Source of the DNA: Endomicrobium sp.
GTDB taxonomy: Bacteria; Elusimicrobiota; Endomicrobiia; Endomicrobiales; Endomicrobiaceae
Length of the DNA stretch: 64,000 bases
Direction of reading: 5' to 3'
Assembly: GCA_031262585.1 (NCBI GenBank)
Contig: JAISHK010000004.1
Coordinates: 1 to 64,000, forward strand
Under the pieces are notes generated by a model. It searched no databases, was not told where the DNA came from, and saw only the letters and a list, made by a program, of their open reading frames with translations. Positions 18,272 through 27,082 of this stretch are shown here, one piece after another. Each line of letters opens with the position of its first letter. Within the stretch, counting starts at the first letter, position 1. The translations under genes and the position numbers were made by a program.

Positions 18272-20101
18272 TTATTCAACCGTCACTGACTTAGCAAGAT
18301 TTCTTGGTTGATCCACATCACAGCCAAGAGAAACAGAAATATAGTAAGCAAAAAGTTGCAATGGTATAGCTGTAATAATTGGGGATATAAATTCATCGGT
18401 ACTAGGAACATAAATTACATGATCACTTTTAGAAGCAATCTTTTTATCTCCATCATGAGCTATCGCTATAACAACACCACCTCTTGCCTTTACCTCTTCT
18501 ATATTTGAAATAATTTTCTCATATATTTTACTCTTAATAGCTATAGCGACTACTGGCATAAACTCATCAATTAAAGCTATCGGTCCATGTTTCATTTCAC
18601 CAGCAGCATAACCTTCTGCATGAATATATGAAATTTCCTTAAGCTTTAAAGCACCTTCTAATGCTAATGGATAATTTACATGTCTTCCCAAATACAAAAA
18701 ATTTTTTTTATGTTCAAAAAATTTCGCAATATCATTAACAGTTTCTGCAATACTTAAAAACTTATTAACTTTTAAAGGCACTTCCCACAATTCTTTTAAA
18801 TATCTTTTTAATTCCTTATTTGTAAGAGTTCTTTTTTTAGAGGCTAAATCTAAAGCAAGCATATAAAATACTGCAAGTTGGCCAGTAAAAGCTTTTGTAG
18901 ACGCAACACCTATTTCAGGACCGCAATGCGTATAAATAGTATATGTAGCTTCTCTACTTATGCTTGAACCTACGATATTACATACTGCAAGAGTCTGACA
19001 ACCATTCTTTTTAGCAAGCCTTAAAGCCGCTAAGGTATCCGCAGTCTCTCCAGATTGAGAAACTACAATAACCAAAACTTTATTATTTAAAATAGGATTT
19101 CTATATTTAAATTCTGAAGCAACATCAACTTCAGTAGGTATTTTTGCAAAATTTTCAAATAAAAATTTCGATACCAATCCGGCATGATACGCAGTACCGC
19201 AACCTACGACATAAATACTTGAAATTTTTATTATATCCTCTTCTTTAAATTTAACTTCTTCAATGCAAACTTTTCCATCATCAGGATAAATCCTATCTCT
19301 AAAGGTATCTTCTATCGTTCTAGGCTGTTCAAATATTTCTTTCAACATGAAATGCTTATAACCGTTCTTCTCAGATTGCATGGCATTCCATTTTATATTT
19401 TTTATTTCTCTTGACTGTATACTATTTTCAATATTCTTTACAACTACTTTATCCTCAGTAATTTCAGCAACATCACCATTCTCAAGAAAAATCATATTAC
19501 GTGTATAAGGAAGTAAAGCCGAAACATCTGAAGCTATGAAATTTTCACCTTTCCCAATACCTATAATTAAAGGAGCATCTTGACGAGCGCAAACTATCTT
19601 ATTAGGTTCGTCTTTACATATTACTCCAAGTGCGTAGGAACCCTTTAATTCTTTTAAAGTTTTTAATACAGCCTTAAACAAATCTTTATCATAATGCTTT
19701 TTTATAAGATGAACTATCGATTCAGTATCAGTCTCAGAACTAAATTTTCTTACTTCCTTTTGAAGTTTTAATTTTAATTCCGCATAATTTTCTATTATCC
19801 CATTATGTACAATAACTATACTATTTGTACTATCCGTATGTGGATGAGCATTCTCTTCCGAAGGTTTGCCGTGCGTTGCCCAACGTGTATGACCTATGCC
19901 TATATTTGAATTTATAGGATCTCTTTTAAGTTCTTTTTCAAGATTGCAAAGTTTACCAACACTTCTTCTTATCTGCAATTTATTCCCAACTATCACAGCG
20001 ATACCAGCTGAATCATATCCTCTATATTCCAGTCTTTTCAATCCTTTAAATACGACATCCGCCGCATTTTGGCAACCTATATATCCAATAATTCCGCACA
20101 T
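18272..20101 (-). CDS. glmS: Glucosamine-6-phosphate synthase GlmS
   Basis: Makes glucosamine-6-phosphate from fructose-6-phosphate and glutamine, the entry to peptidoglycan amino sugars. The 609-residue protein begins MCGIIGYIG with the catalytic N-terminal Cys of the class II amidotransferase, carries GHTRWATHGKPSEENAHPH and the VHNGIIENY motif, then two SIS domains (VVSQSGETADTLAAL; CGPEIGVASTKAF; EGALKLKEISYIHAEGYAAG) and the C-terminal DQPRNLAKSVTVE. Length is standard. It follows pdxJ by 14 bases with an AGAGGA site. Together with glmM upstream it gives two of the steps to UDP-GlcNAc. No glmS ribozyme is visible. Confidence 0.97.
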   Translation of the reverse strand: MCGIIGYIGCQNAADVVFKGLKRLEYRGYDSAGIAVIVGNKLQIRRSVGKLCNLEKELKRDPINSNIGIGHTRWATHGKPSEENAHPHTDSTNSIVIVHNGIIENYAELKLKLQKEVRKFSSETDTESIVHLIKKHYDKDLFKAVLKTLKELKGSYALGVICKDEPNKIVCARQDAPLIIGIGKGENFIASDVSALLPYTRNMIFLENGDVAEITEDKVVVKNIENSIQSREIKNIKWNAMQSEKNGYKHFMLKEIFEQPRTIEDTFRDRIYPDDGKVCIEEVKFKEEDIIKISSIYVVGCGTAYHAGLVSKFLFENFAKIPTEVDVASEFKYRNPILNNKVLVIVVSQSGETADTLAALRLAKKNGCQTLAVCNIVGSSISREATYTIYTHCGPEIGVASTKAFTGQLAVFYMLALDLASKKRTLTNKELKRYLKELWEVPLKVNKFLSIAETVNDIAKFFEHKKNFLYLGRHVNYPLALEGALKLKEISYIHAEGYAAGEMKHGPIALIDEFMPVVAIAIKSKIYEKIISNIEEVKARGGVVIAIAHDGDKKIASKSDHVIYVPSTDEFISPIITAIPLQLFAYYISVSLGCDVDQPRNLAKSVTVE

Positions 20102-20115
20102 AAATAAGCTATCCT

Positions 20116-20844
20116 CTATTTTATAAGCTCCTTCATACTTCTTACAGCTTTTTCAAGTCCTGTAAATATAGACTTCGCAATAATTGAAAATCCTATATTA
20201 AATTCATTCATTCCTACGACCTTGCAAATTTGCCCAACATTATCATAATCTAATCCATGTCCAGCATTCAATAAAAGATCACTTTTTACTGCTTCTTTTG
20301 AAGCTTCTAAAACCTTATCCATTTCAGCTTTAAATTCAATAGAATCTACTCCATTTTCTCTAAAAAGCTTCGCATATTTTCCAGTATGTAATTCTACCGT
20401 ATGGCCACCAACTTCCTTACAAGCCATCACCTGCTCCATATCAGGCTCTATAAACAAACTTACTATTATACCAGCTTTTTTAAGTCTCATAACAACATTC
20501 TCAATAACTTCTTTATTATTTTTTACATCAAGACCGCCTTCGGTTGTAAGTTCTTGCCTTTTTTCAGGAACTATACAAACAAAATCTGGTTTTACATCTA
20601 AAGCAATTTTAACAATATCCTCATTTATAGACATTTCAAGATTAAGCTTTGTTTTAATAGAATTCCTTATCTGATAAATGTCAAAATCTTGAATATGTCT
20701 TCTATCTTCTCTCAAATGCACTGTTATTGAATCCGCTCCTGCCTTTTCACATACTAAAGCTGCATCCGTTACGGACGGAATTTTTTCTTTTCTTGCCTGT
20801 CTTATTGTAGCTATATGATCTATATTTACGCCAAGTTTTATCAT
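20116..20844 (-). CDS. pdxJ: Pyridoxine 5'-phosphate synthase PdxJ
   Basis: Condenses 1-deoxyxylulose-5-phosphate with the PdxA product to pyridoxine 5'-phosphate. The 242-residue TIM-barrel protein begins MIKLGVNIDHIATIRQARK, has ADSITVHLREDRRHIQD near residue 36, EMSINEDIVKIA near residue 70, VSLFIEPD, VELHTGKYA near residue 150 and LNAGHGLDYDN near residue 191, all at family positions. It begins 2 bases after the glmM stop and is followed by glmS, so it belongs to the cdaA-glmM-glmS operon. With pdxA in the window, the DXP-dependent B6 route is represented. Confidence 0.97.
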   Translation of the reverse strand: MIKLGVNIDHIATIRQARKEKIPSVTDAALVCEKAGADSITVHLREDRRHIQDFDIYQIRNSIKTKLNLEMSINEDIVKIALDVKPDFVCIVPEKRQELTTEGGLDVKNNKEVIENVVMRLKKAGIIVSLFIEPDMEQVMACKEVGGHTVELHTGKYAKLFRENGVDSIEFKAEMDKVLEASKEAVKSDLLLNAGHGLDYDNVGQICKVVGMNEFNIGFSIIAKSIFTGLEKAVRSMKELIK

Positions 20845-20846
20845 TT

Positions 20847-22199
20847 TTATAAACTCCGATTTTTAATTAATTTTATTTCCTTTTCAATGCTAGCAGCTAT
20901 GTCATCAGCTATAATTTTAACTTGATCAGAATCCTCTCCTTCTACCATAATTCTCAAAATGTCCTCCGTACCCGAATATCTTACAACTATACGCCCGTTT
21001 ATGCCAAGTAATTTCTTATAATTCTCAATAAGCTTACATGAGTTTAAAAGTTTATCAATCGGTACTTTCTGACAAACCTTTTTATTTAAAAGCACCTGAG
21101 GAAATCTTTCCATAACGTTCATAAACTCTGACATCGATTTATTCGTATCACATAATGCTGAAAGAATCATAACTGCACTCAATATTCCATCACCAGCAAC
21201 TAAAACATCTTTGAATATGAAATGACCAGACTGTTCGCCACCAAATGTTGATTTATATTTTTTCATATACTCCATAACATATCTATCTCCAACGTTTGAA
21301 GTCACAACTTTTATTTTTTCACGCTTCATCGCTTGAAAAAGACCAGTATTGGCCATTATTGTCGTAACTAAAGTATTGTTCTTTAATCTATTTTTACTCT
21401 TTAACCATTTTGCCATTGATGAAAGAAAATAATCTCCATCCCTTATAAAACCATTTTCATCAACACACATCAATCTATCAGCATCACCATCAAAAGCAAA
21501 TCCACAAAAAGCTTTAAACTTTTTTACTGCATTAACAAGTTGCTGCGGATACAGTGTGCCACAGGCTAAATTTATATTTTTACCATCTGGTTTAACATTT
21601 AAAGCAACAACTCTCGCACCAAGTTTTTCAAAAATATAACAAGCACATTTATAAGATGCACCGTTAGCACAATCTAGAACTATTGTTTGCCCTTTAAGAA
21701 AATATCCGACAAAATTTTTTAAAATAAATTCTTCATAAAACTTTAAAAAAACAAACTCTTCCTTTACAACTATTTTTTTTTTCGGAACAATCGTTTTTAA
21801 CTTAATATACTCTTTTATTTTTTTTTCTATTTTTGCTGCTTTCGAATCCGCAAGCTTATAACCTTTTGAATTAAAAATTTTAATCCCATTATCTATATAC
21901 GGATTATGGCTTGCAGATATAACTATTGCAGTAGAATAATTTTCTTTTTGCACAAGCAAAGAAGCAGCTGGTGTTGGCATAACTCCTCCAAAAACAGGTT
22001 TACATCCAGTGTCTACAATACCCTTAGCTAATTCTCTTTGTATTCTCTTTCCTGATTCACGTGTGTCACGCACAATCAGAACACATCCCTTACTATTCAA
22101 CACTTCTACTATAGATTTACCAATAATATTAAGGGTCCTATTATCAAACGGAAATGACGTAGAATCGCCTCTTATACCATCTGTTCCAAACAATCTCAT
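20847..22199 (-). CDS. glmM: Phosphoglucosamine mutase GlmM
   Basis: Interconverts glucosamine-6-phosphate and glucosamine-1-phosphate for UDP-GlcNAc synthesis. The 450-residue protein begins MRLFGTDGIRG, has the phosphoserine loop VISASHNPYIDNGIKIF near residue 98, the metal loop FDGDADRLMCVD near residue 238, the sugar-binding GGEQSGHFIF near residue 318 and the C-terminal RYSGTEDILRIMVEG. The start codon directly follows the stop of the 32-residue cdaR remnant. Being in the conserved cdaA-cdaR-glmM cluster, it could also interact with CdaA as reported for Firmicutes; that is inference here. Confidence 0.97.
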   Translation of the reverse strand: MRLFGTDGIRGDSTSFPFDNRTLNIIGKSIVEVLNSKGCVLIVRDTRESGKRIQRELAKGIVDTGCKPVFGGVMPTPAASLLVQKENYSTAIVISASHNPYIDNGIKIFNSKGYKLADSKAAKIEKKIKEYIKLKTIVPKKKIVVKEEFVFLKFYEEFILKNFVGYFLKGQTIVLDCANGASYKCACYIFEKLGARVVALNVKPDGKNINLACGTLYPQQLVNAVKKFKAFCGFAFDGDADRLMCVDENGFIRDGDYFLSSMAKWLKSKNRLKNNTLVTTIMANTGLFQAMKREKIKVVTSNVGDRYVMEYMKKYKSTFGGEQSGHFIFKDVLVAGDGILSAVMILSALCDTNKSMSEFMNVMERFPQVLLNKKVCQKVPIDKLLNSCKLIENYKKLLGINGRIVVRYSGTEDILRIMVEGEDSDQVKIIADDIAASIEKEIKLIKNRSL

Positions 22200-22298
22200 T
22201 TACATATATCCAGAATATAGCCACATAAAAAGGGCAAGCACTAACGCAAGAAACTTAAGTTGCCAATGCTTTTTCACTATACCAAATAACTTTTTCAT
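22200..22298 (-). CDS. CdaR/YbbR remnant reduced to its membrane anchor
   Basis: A 32-codon frame (too short for the ORF track) fits exactly between cdaA and glmM: its ATG overlaps the cdaA stop (ATGA) and its TAA abuts the glmM ATG. The peptide MKKLFGIVKKHWQLKFLALV continues with a hydrophobic run ending LYSGYM. This is the typical N-terminus of YbbR/CdaR proteins (K-x-x-x-N-W-x-L-K-x-L-A-L-x-L-A-x-x-L-W), but all the periplasmic YbbR repeats are gone. It may be a fossil kept for translational coupling, or a micro-protein still touching CdaA in the membrane. Both views are inference. Confidence 0.7.
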   Translation of the reverse strand: MKKLFGIVKKHWQLKFLALVLALFMWLYSGYM

Positions 22299-23065
22299 TT
22301 TAATTGTAAAACCTCACCATTTGTTTTAATTATTTCTTTAAGATTTGAAGTCGATACATTTCCATACAATTTCCTCTTATACGCAACTGATACTCGCCCT
22401 GTTTCCTCAGAAACCACAATAATTACAGCATCAGTTACTTCACTTAAGCCAAGAGCTGCTCTATGTCTTGTTCCAAATATTTTTACATTTGTGTCAGAAC
22501 TTAACGGAAACAAACATCCAGCAGCTGAAATTTTACCATTAAATATAATTACTGCACCATCGTGCAAAGGTGCTGATTTATTTTTAAAAATTGAAAGTAA
22601 TAACTCTTTTGAAATATCTGCATTTAAAGACACTCCTGTTTCGGTAAAGTTTTTCAAACCAATTTCATTTTCTATAGCTATAAGACAACCAGTCATATAC
22701 ATACTCAAATCTTCAACTGCCTCAACTATCTCTGTTATATAAGAATCTTGAATCTGAGGTTTTGATCTCCAAACTTGACCTCCGACTTGTGCCAAAACGT
22801 TACGAATCTCACCTTGAAATATTACCGCAAATATAATAACTGCAGCAAACCAAAAATTATCCAGAAGCCAAGATAAAGCTTTAAGATGCAAAACATCTCT
22901 AGCTATTACTGTAAGTCCTAATACAAAAAGTATACCTACAACAATTTGCATTGCTCTTGTACCTTTTATAACTAGAATAATTTTATAAAATATTATTGTA
23001 AGAACAATAATATCTAATACATTAGCTATATATGCATTATAAATGTGCATTACATTATTATACAT
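22295..23065 (-). CDS. cdaA: Diadenylate cyclase CdaA
   Basis: Membrane-bound synthase of c-di-AMP from two ATP. Three N-terminal membrane helices (IANVLDIIVLTIIFYKIILV; IVVGILFVLGLTVIA; FWFAAVIIFAVIFQGEI) precede the DAC domain with the catalytic SAPLHDGAVII and FGTRHRAALGLSE motifs. I start it at the ATG at 23065 (256 residues), six bases after a GAGGA, overlapping the folP stop; the track's start is a TTG. The cdaA-cdaR-glmM order is conserved in many phyla. The regulatory partner CdaR is reduced to an anchor here, so any extracytoplasmic control has probably been lost. Confidence 0.95.
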   Translation of the reverse strand: MYNNVMHIYNAYIANVLDIIVLTIIFYKIILVIKGTRAMQIVVGILFVLGLTVIARDVLHLKALSWLLDNFWFAAVIIFAVIFQGEIRNVLAQVGGQVWRSKPQIQDSYITEIVEAVEDLSMYMTGCLIAIENEIGLKNFTETGVSLNADISKELLLSIFKNKSAPLHDGAVIIFNGKISAAGCLFPLSSDTNVKIFGTRHRAALGLSEVTDAVIIVVSEETGRVSVAYKRKLYGNVSTSNLKEIIKTNGEVLQLK

Positions 23066-24233
23066 TGTAATCCTCAAAAAGTTTCATTATTTTCAATATA
23101 CTTATCGTATCTTTAACGTCATGAACCCTTATAATATCCGCTCCATAAAACGCTACAAAAAAATTCGCCGCAACAAATGCAAGTTTATCTGCTGTACCAA
23201 CGATATGCTTTACAAATCTTTTCCTAGACACTGCCCCAACAACAGCTCCAAGTGCCGAAAAAACATTCATATTTTTTATAAGCTCAATATTATGCTTGAT
23301 TGTTTTTCCAAATCCAGGTCCAGGATCTACAGCAATACACTCTTCATTTATGCCAAAACTCATTGCATATGCTTTTCGCTTATACAAAAATTCATAAATT
23401 TCTGACACGCAATTTTTATATTTTGGAGATTTCTGCATATTATTAGGTGTTCCTTTCATATGCACAAGTATTAATCCTGCTTTGGTATCTGTAACAAGAG
23501 TCGCAAGCTTATCCCTTCCTTTCCTTAAAGCAAAAATATCATTTATTATATCAGCACCCTCAGAAAGAGCGACTTTAGCTGTTTCATATTTATATGTATC
23601 AACCGAAATTGGAATGTTAACACTTCTTCTTATCTTCTTAAGAGCTGGAATAAGTCTCTTTATTTCTCTTTTCGCATCTATAGGTCTTGACCACGGTCTT
23701 GAAGATTCTGCACCTATATCAATTATAACAGCTCCAGATTCTGCAAACTCAACAGCTCGTCTACAAGCACTCTCCGGATTAATAAATCCATCTCCAGAAA
23801 ATGAATTCGGATCCATATTTATAATACCCATAATAATAGGATTTGATATATCAATCAATTTCTGCTTACATTTAAAAACTTTTTTTTTATTTATTATAGA
23901 CCTTAACTGTAATGAAACATCCTTTAGTCCAAAAGGTTGCAAACGAAATTTATTTATCAATTTTTCAACTTGTACAGCATTTGCAAAAAGAACTAAATTA
24001 GAAACACCCATTTTAAATCTACTAACACTTTCATCTATAGCAGCATCCGCTCCTACAGAAATAGCTTCTTGCTTTAAAATATTTGCAGCTCTATTATCTA
24101 TTTTCTCAACTATTATTAAATTAAAAACACTTTTATTCGCAAAATATTTACAAGCATAATCACTACACTTTGTATTTCGCACAAGATTTATAACATCATT
24201 AAAACTGTTAATTGTCGCTTTTCTTACAATCAT
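23058..24233 (-). CDS. folP: Dihydropteroate synthase FolP with N-terminal extension
   Basis: Joins p-aminobenzoate to the pterin pyrophosphate in folate synthesis. The catalytic TIM barrel occupies about residues 130-391: IMGIINMDPNSFSGDGF, AVIIDIGAESSRP, ISVDTYKYETAKVAL, ADIINDIFAL, LVHMKGTPNNMQ, AVDPGPGFGKT, GAVSRKRF and the final IIRVHDV. In front is a domain of roughly 130 residues not found in short FolP proteins; similar extensions occur in some Firmicutes and other deep lineages, and its role is unknown to me. A good AAGGA precedes the ATG, 8 bases after folE. The folE-folP pair and folK at 41 kb indicate retained folate synthesis. Confidence 0.94.
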   Translation of the reverse strand: MIVRKATINSFNDVINLVRNTKCSDYACKYFANKSVFNLIIVEKIDNRAANILKQEAISVGADAAIDESVSRFKMGVSNLVLFANAVQVEKLINKFRLQPFGLKDVSLQLRSIINKKKVFKCKQKLIDISNPIIMGIINMDPNSFSGDGFINPESACRRAVEFAESGAVIIDIGAESSRPWSRPIDAKREIKRLIPALKKIRRSVNIPISVDTYKYETAKVALSEGADIINDIFALRKGRDKLATLVTDTKAGLILVHMKGTPNNMQKSPKYKNCVSEIYEFLYKRKAYAMSFGINEECIAVDPGPGFGKTIKHNIELIKNMNVFSALGAVVGAVSRKRFVKHIVGTADKLAFVAANFFVAFYGADIIRVHDVKDTISILKIMKLFEDYNV

Positions 24234-24241
24234 TTTTTCCT

Positions 24242-24859
24242 TTAACTTCTTAAAAGCATCATTGTTTCTGCACGTATTTTCGCATCTTTTAGAAAAACAC
24301 CTCGTACAGCCGAAGTAATTATTTTTGAACCAAACTTTTTAACACCACGCATCGTCATACACAAATGTTCGGCCTCTACAATAACCATTGCTCCACAAGG
24401 ATTAATAGATCGCATTACAACATTGGCAATTTGCTTTGTAAATCTCTCCTGCAGTTGCAACCTATTAGCAAAAACTTCAACAATCCTTACAAGTTTAGAT
24501 ACACCGATTACTTTATCATTTTGAGTCTTATATGCTATATGAATCTTACCAAAAAAAGGAAGTAAATGATGTTCACATAAAGAATAAAAAGACACATCTT
24601 TAATTAAAACTATTCCTTCATGTTCTTCAGTTGTATGATAAGTATTAATAAATTTTAAAGACTTAACAGAATTTCCAGATAAAGTCTCCTTATAAAACTC
24701 TGCAACTCTTTCTGGTGTGTGTCTTAACCCCTCTCTATTTAAATCTTCACCAAAAGCTTCAAGCAAAAGTTTTATAGCTGCTTGAACCTTTTTTTCATCA
24801 AACTTTAATGTTTTCTCTTTGAATTTTCCTACTTGAAGTTTGTTCTTTTTCGATTTCAT
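24242..24859 (-). CDS. folE: GTP cyclohydrolase I FolE
   Basis: Converts GTP to dihydroneopterin triphosphate, the first step of folate synthesis. The 205-residue protein has TPERVAEFYKE near residue 49, the zinc/substrate motif SLCEHHLLPFFGKIHIAY near residue 92, VSKLVRIVEVFANRLQLQERFT and the second part CGAMVIVEAEHLCMTMRGV with the other zinc cysteine. The chosen start lies 62 bases inside the ftsH 3' end. No in-frame ATG lies downstream before the conserved [10 protein letters not shown], so either this long overlap is real or a non-ATG codon is used. Confidence 0.95.
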   Translation of the reverse strand: MKSKKNKLQVGKFKEKTLKFDEKKVQAAIKLLLEAFGEDLNREGLRHTPERVAEFYKETLSGNSVKSLKFINTYHTTEEHEGIVLIKDVSFYSLCEHHLLPFFGKIHIAYKTQNDKVIGVSKLVRIVEVFANRLQLQERFTKQIANVVMRSINPCGAMVIVEAEHLCMTMRGVKKFGSKIITSAVRGVFLKDAKIRAETMMLLRS

Positions 24860-26720
24860 TTTTCACGACAATTTCCTTTTTATGTTCTTGAATTTGAGTG
24901 GTCACACTAGTTAAAGAAGCTAAATCTTTTCCTTTCATTATATTACCTAAATCTTCAGCACTTAAATTTTCTCTTTCTAAAAGATAATACGCTATTTTAT
25001 GCAAAATATTTATATTTTCCTTAATAAGATTAGAGGCCTTATATTGTGCTTCATCTATAATACTTTTAACTTCTTCATCTATAATTTCTGAAGTTTTATC
25101 AGAATGTCTTGCATCTCTAGAAATATCTCTACCTAAAAAAAATTCTTCATTTGGTCTTCGTAAAACCAAAGGACCTATCTTATTACTCATGCCAAATTCC
25201 ATAACCATTTTCGTTGCAATTTCAGTTGCTTTAGCAATATCCCCTTGGGCACCTGTAGTAATATTTGAAAATACAAGTTCTTCGGCTACACGACCTCCAA
25301 AAGCTACTGCAAGACGATCCAAAAGTTCTGTCTTTGATGTTAAGTGCTTATCTTCTTCAGGAAGTAACAATGTATGCCCTAAAGATGGGCCTCGTGGTAT
25401 TATAGAAACTCTATGCACAGGAGTAGAAAACGGCAATAATTTTGCAACTAGTGTATGACCTGCCTCATGATAAGCAGTAATCCTCTTTTCTTTATCAGAT
25501 ATTAACAAAGATTTTCTTTGAGGACCAGAAATAATTCTATCTATTGCTTCTTCTATATTTTTCATAATCACAGTTTTTTGATTATTCCTTGCAGCTAGAA
25601 GAGCTGCTTCATTCACAAGATTAGCAATATCTGCTCCTACAAATCCAGTAGTTCTCCTAGCAACAACATTTAAATCTACATCGGTATCCAATTTTATTTT
25701 TCTTACATGTACGCCAAGTATCTCTACTCTGCCTTTTAAATCAGGATTTGGAACTATAACTTGTCTATCAAATCTACCAGGTCTTAAAAGGGCAGGATCT
25801 AAAACATCTGGTCTATTCGTAGCAGCAATCAAAATTACACCCTCTTTAGTGTTAAAACCATCCATTTCTACAAGAAGTTGATTTAATGTCTGCTCTCTTT
25901 CATCATGCCCACCACCGATACCTGCAAATCTATGCCTTCCAACAGCGTCTATTTCATCTATAAATAATAAACAAGGAGCAGATCTTTTTCCTTGCTCGAA
26001 TAAATCTCGTACTCTCGAGGCACCTACTCCAACAAACATTTCAACAAATTCCGAACCACTAGACGAAAAAAATGGAACGCCTGCTTCTCCGGCTACGGCC
26101 TTAGCAAGTAAAGTTTTCCCGGTTCCAGGATAACCACAAAGCAAAACCCCTTTGGGTATCTTTCCACCAAGTTTTTGAAATTTATTAGGATCTTTTAAAA
26201 ACTCTATTATTTCTTGAAGTTCTTCCTTAGCTTCATCACAACCAGCAACATCTTTAAAAGTAATTTTCTTTGCAGTATTGCTAGCAAGTTTAGCTTTTGT
26301 TTTCCCAAAAGACATAGCTTGCCTACTGCCTCCAGCCATACCACGCATCATCCAAATCCAAAATAAGATTAAAAGAATTATTGGGCCCCAATTAAAAAAT
26401 AATGGACCAAGCCATCCATTTTTTTCTACAGCAGCAAATTCAAGAACTTTATTGTCTTCCATATCTTTTATGAGATTAGGATCATTCATTGGAATGGTTT
26501 TAAATCTTTTTAAAACTCCATCACTATCCCTAAACTGTCCTTTTATTAAATCTGAAGCAACTAAAACTTTAGATATACTACCAACTTTAATATATTGCTT
26601 AAATTGAGAATAATCTAAATCTATTTCCGGACCTTTTTGTCTAACGGAATTCATAAGCATGAATATAATAATAAAAAACATTATCCAAAAGAATATAAAC
26701 CATGGATTTTTCTTTTTCAT
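24798..26720 (-). CDS. ftsH: ATP-dependent zinc metalloprotease FtsH
   Basis: Membrane-anchored AAA+ protease for quality control of membrane and short-lived proteins. The 640-residue protein has two membrane helices (about residues 7-22 and 109-126) around a small external domain. The AAA module follows with Walker [17 protein letters not shown], Walker [13 protein letters not shown] and the second region of homology [18 protein letters not shown]. The zinc site [15 protein letters not shown] is near residue 420. AAGGAG precedes the ATG by 8 bases. In many bacteria tilS-hpt-ftsH is the gene order; here hpt between tilS and ftsH has decayed. Folate genes follow in the same transcript. Confidence 0.98.
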   Translation of the reverse strand: MKKKNPWFIFFWIMFFIIIFMLMNSVRQKGPEIDLDYSQFKQYIKVGSISKVLVASDLIKGQFRDSDGVLKRFKTIPMNDPNLIKDMEDNKVLEFAAVEKNGWLGPLFFNWGPIILLILFWIWMMRGMAGGSRQAMSFGKTKAKLASNTAKKITFKDVAGCDEAKEELQEIIEFLKDPNKFQKLGGKIPKGVLLCGYPGTGKTLLAKAVAGEAGVPFFSSSGSEFVEMFVGVGASRVRDLFEQGKRSAPCLLFIDEIDAVGRHRFAGIGGGHDEREQTLNQLLVEMDGFNTKEGVILIAATNRPDVLDPALLRPGRFDRQVIVPNPDLKGRVEILGVHVRKIKLDTDVDLNVVARRTTGFVGADIANLVNEAALLAARNNQKTVIMKNIEEAIDRIISGPQRKSLLISDKEKRITAYHEAGHTLVAKLLPFSTPVHRVSIIPRGPSLGHTLLLPEEDKHLTSKTELLDRLAVAFGGRVAEELVFSNITTGAQGDIAKATEIATKMVMEFGMSNKIGPLVLRRPNEEFFLGRDISRDARHSDKTSEIIDEEVKSIIDEAQYKASNLIKENINILHKIAYYLLERENLSAEDLGNIMKGKDLASLTSVTTQIQEHKKEIVVKNEIEKEQTSSRKIQRENIKV

Positions 26721-26744
26721 TTAACAAACTCCTTTAATTTCCCT

Positions 26745-27072
26745 ATAATGTGGTACCTTTTGAAAAACCTGTTATGATATAATTCAAACATTCGACAATA
26801 AAATTATTATCAATTTCGAGTAAAACCTGTATTAACAAATATCTTCTTTAAATCATAAAACACTTTAATTTTCTATTGAAACCGGACTTCCAAGCAAGAG
26901 CTTATAGATATAAAGTCTACTTTATATTTACATTACATAAAAGATCTACATAAAAAATGAATCTTCTATTTAAAACTAAAACAAAAAATTTCTTTTCCTT
27001 TAAAATTACTAAATATTTACAAAACAACTTCAACAATTTTTCATATAAGTTTTGGAACGAAATAATACCCAT
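26745..27072 (-). pseudogene. hpt: hpt relic (hypoxanthine phosphoribosyltransferase)
   Basis: Minus-strand translation gives NLYEKLLKLFCKYL, then FFVLVLNRRFIFYVDLLCNV and VDFISIS, and in shifted frames VFYDLKKIF with VNTGFT, then FIVECLNYI. These follow the order of Hpt (VCVLKGAFMFLADL; VEVDFMAVSSYG; VEDIIDTGLT; FVVGYGLDY), but the pyrophosphate-binding segment is broken and several stops interrupt the frame. The location between tilS and ftsH is the conserved hpt position. Loss implies no hypoxanthine/guanine salvage by this enzyme. Confidence 0.72.
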
Positions 27073-27082
27073 TATATATTTT

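Noticed and set aside
20000-20115. glmS-type ribozyme or other riboswitch ahead of glmS
   Set aside because: Only 14 bases separate pdxJ and glmS, leaving no room for such an element.
23482-24159. A 225-codon plus-strand ORF antisense to folP
   Set aside because: It lies entirely inside the well-supported folP frame, has no family motif and a skewed Ser/Phe/Ile composition as expected of an antisense shadow.
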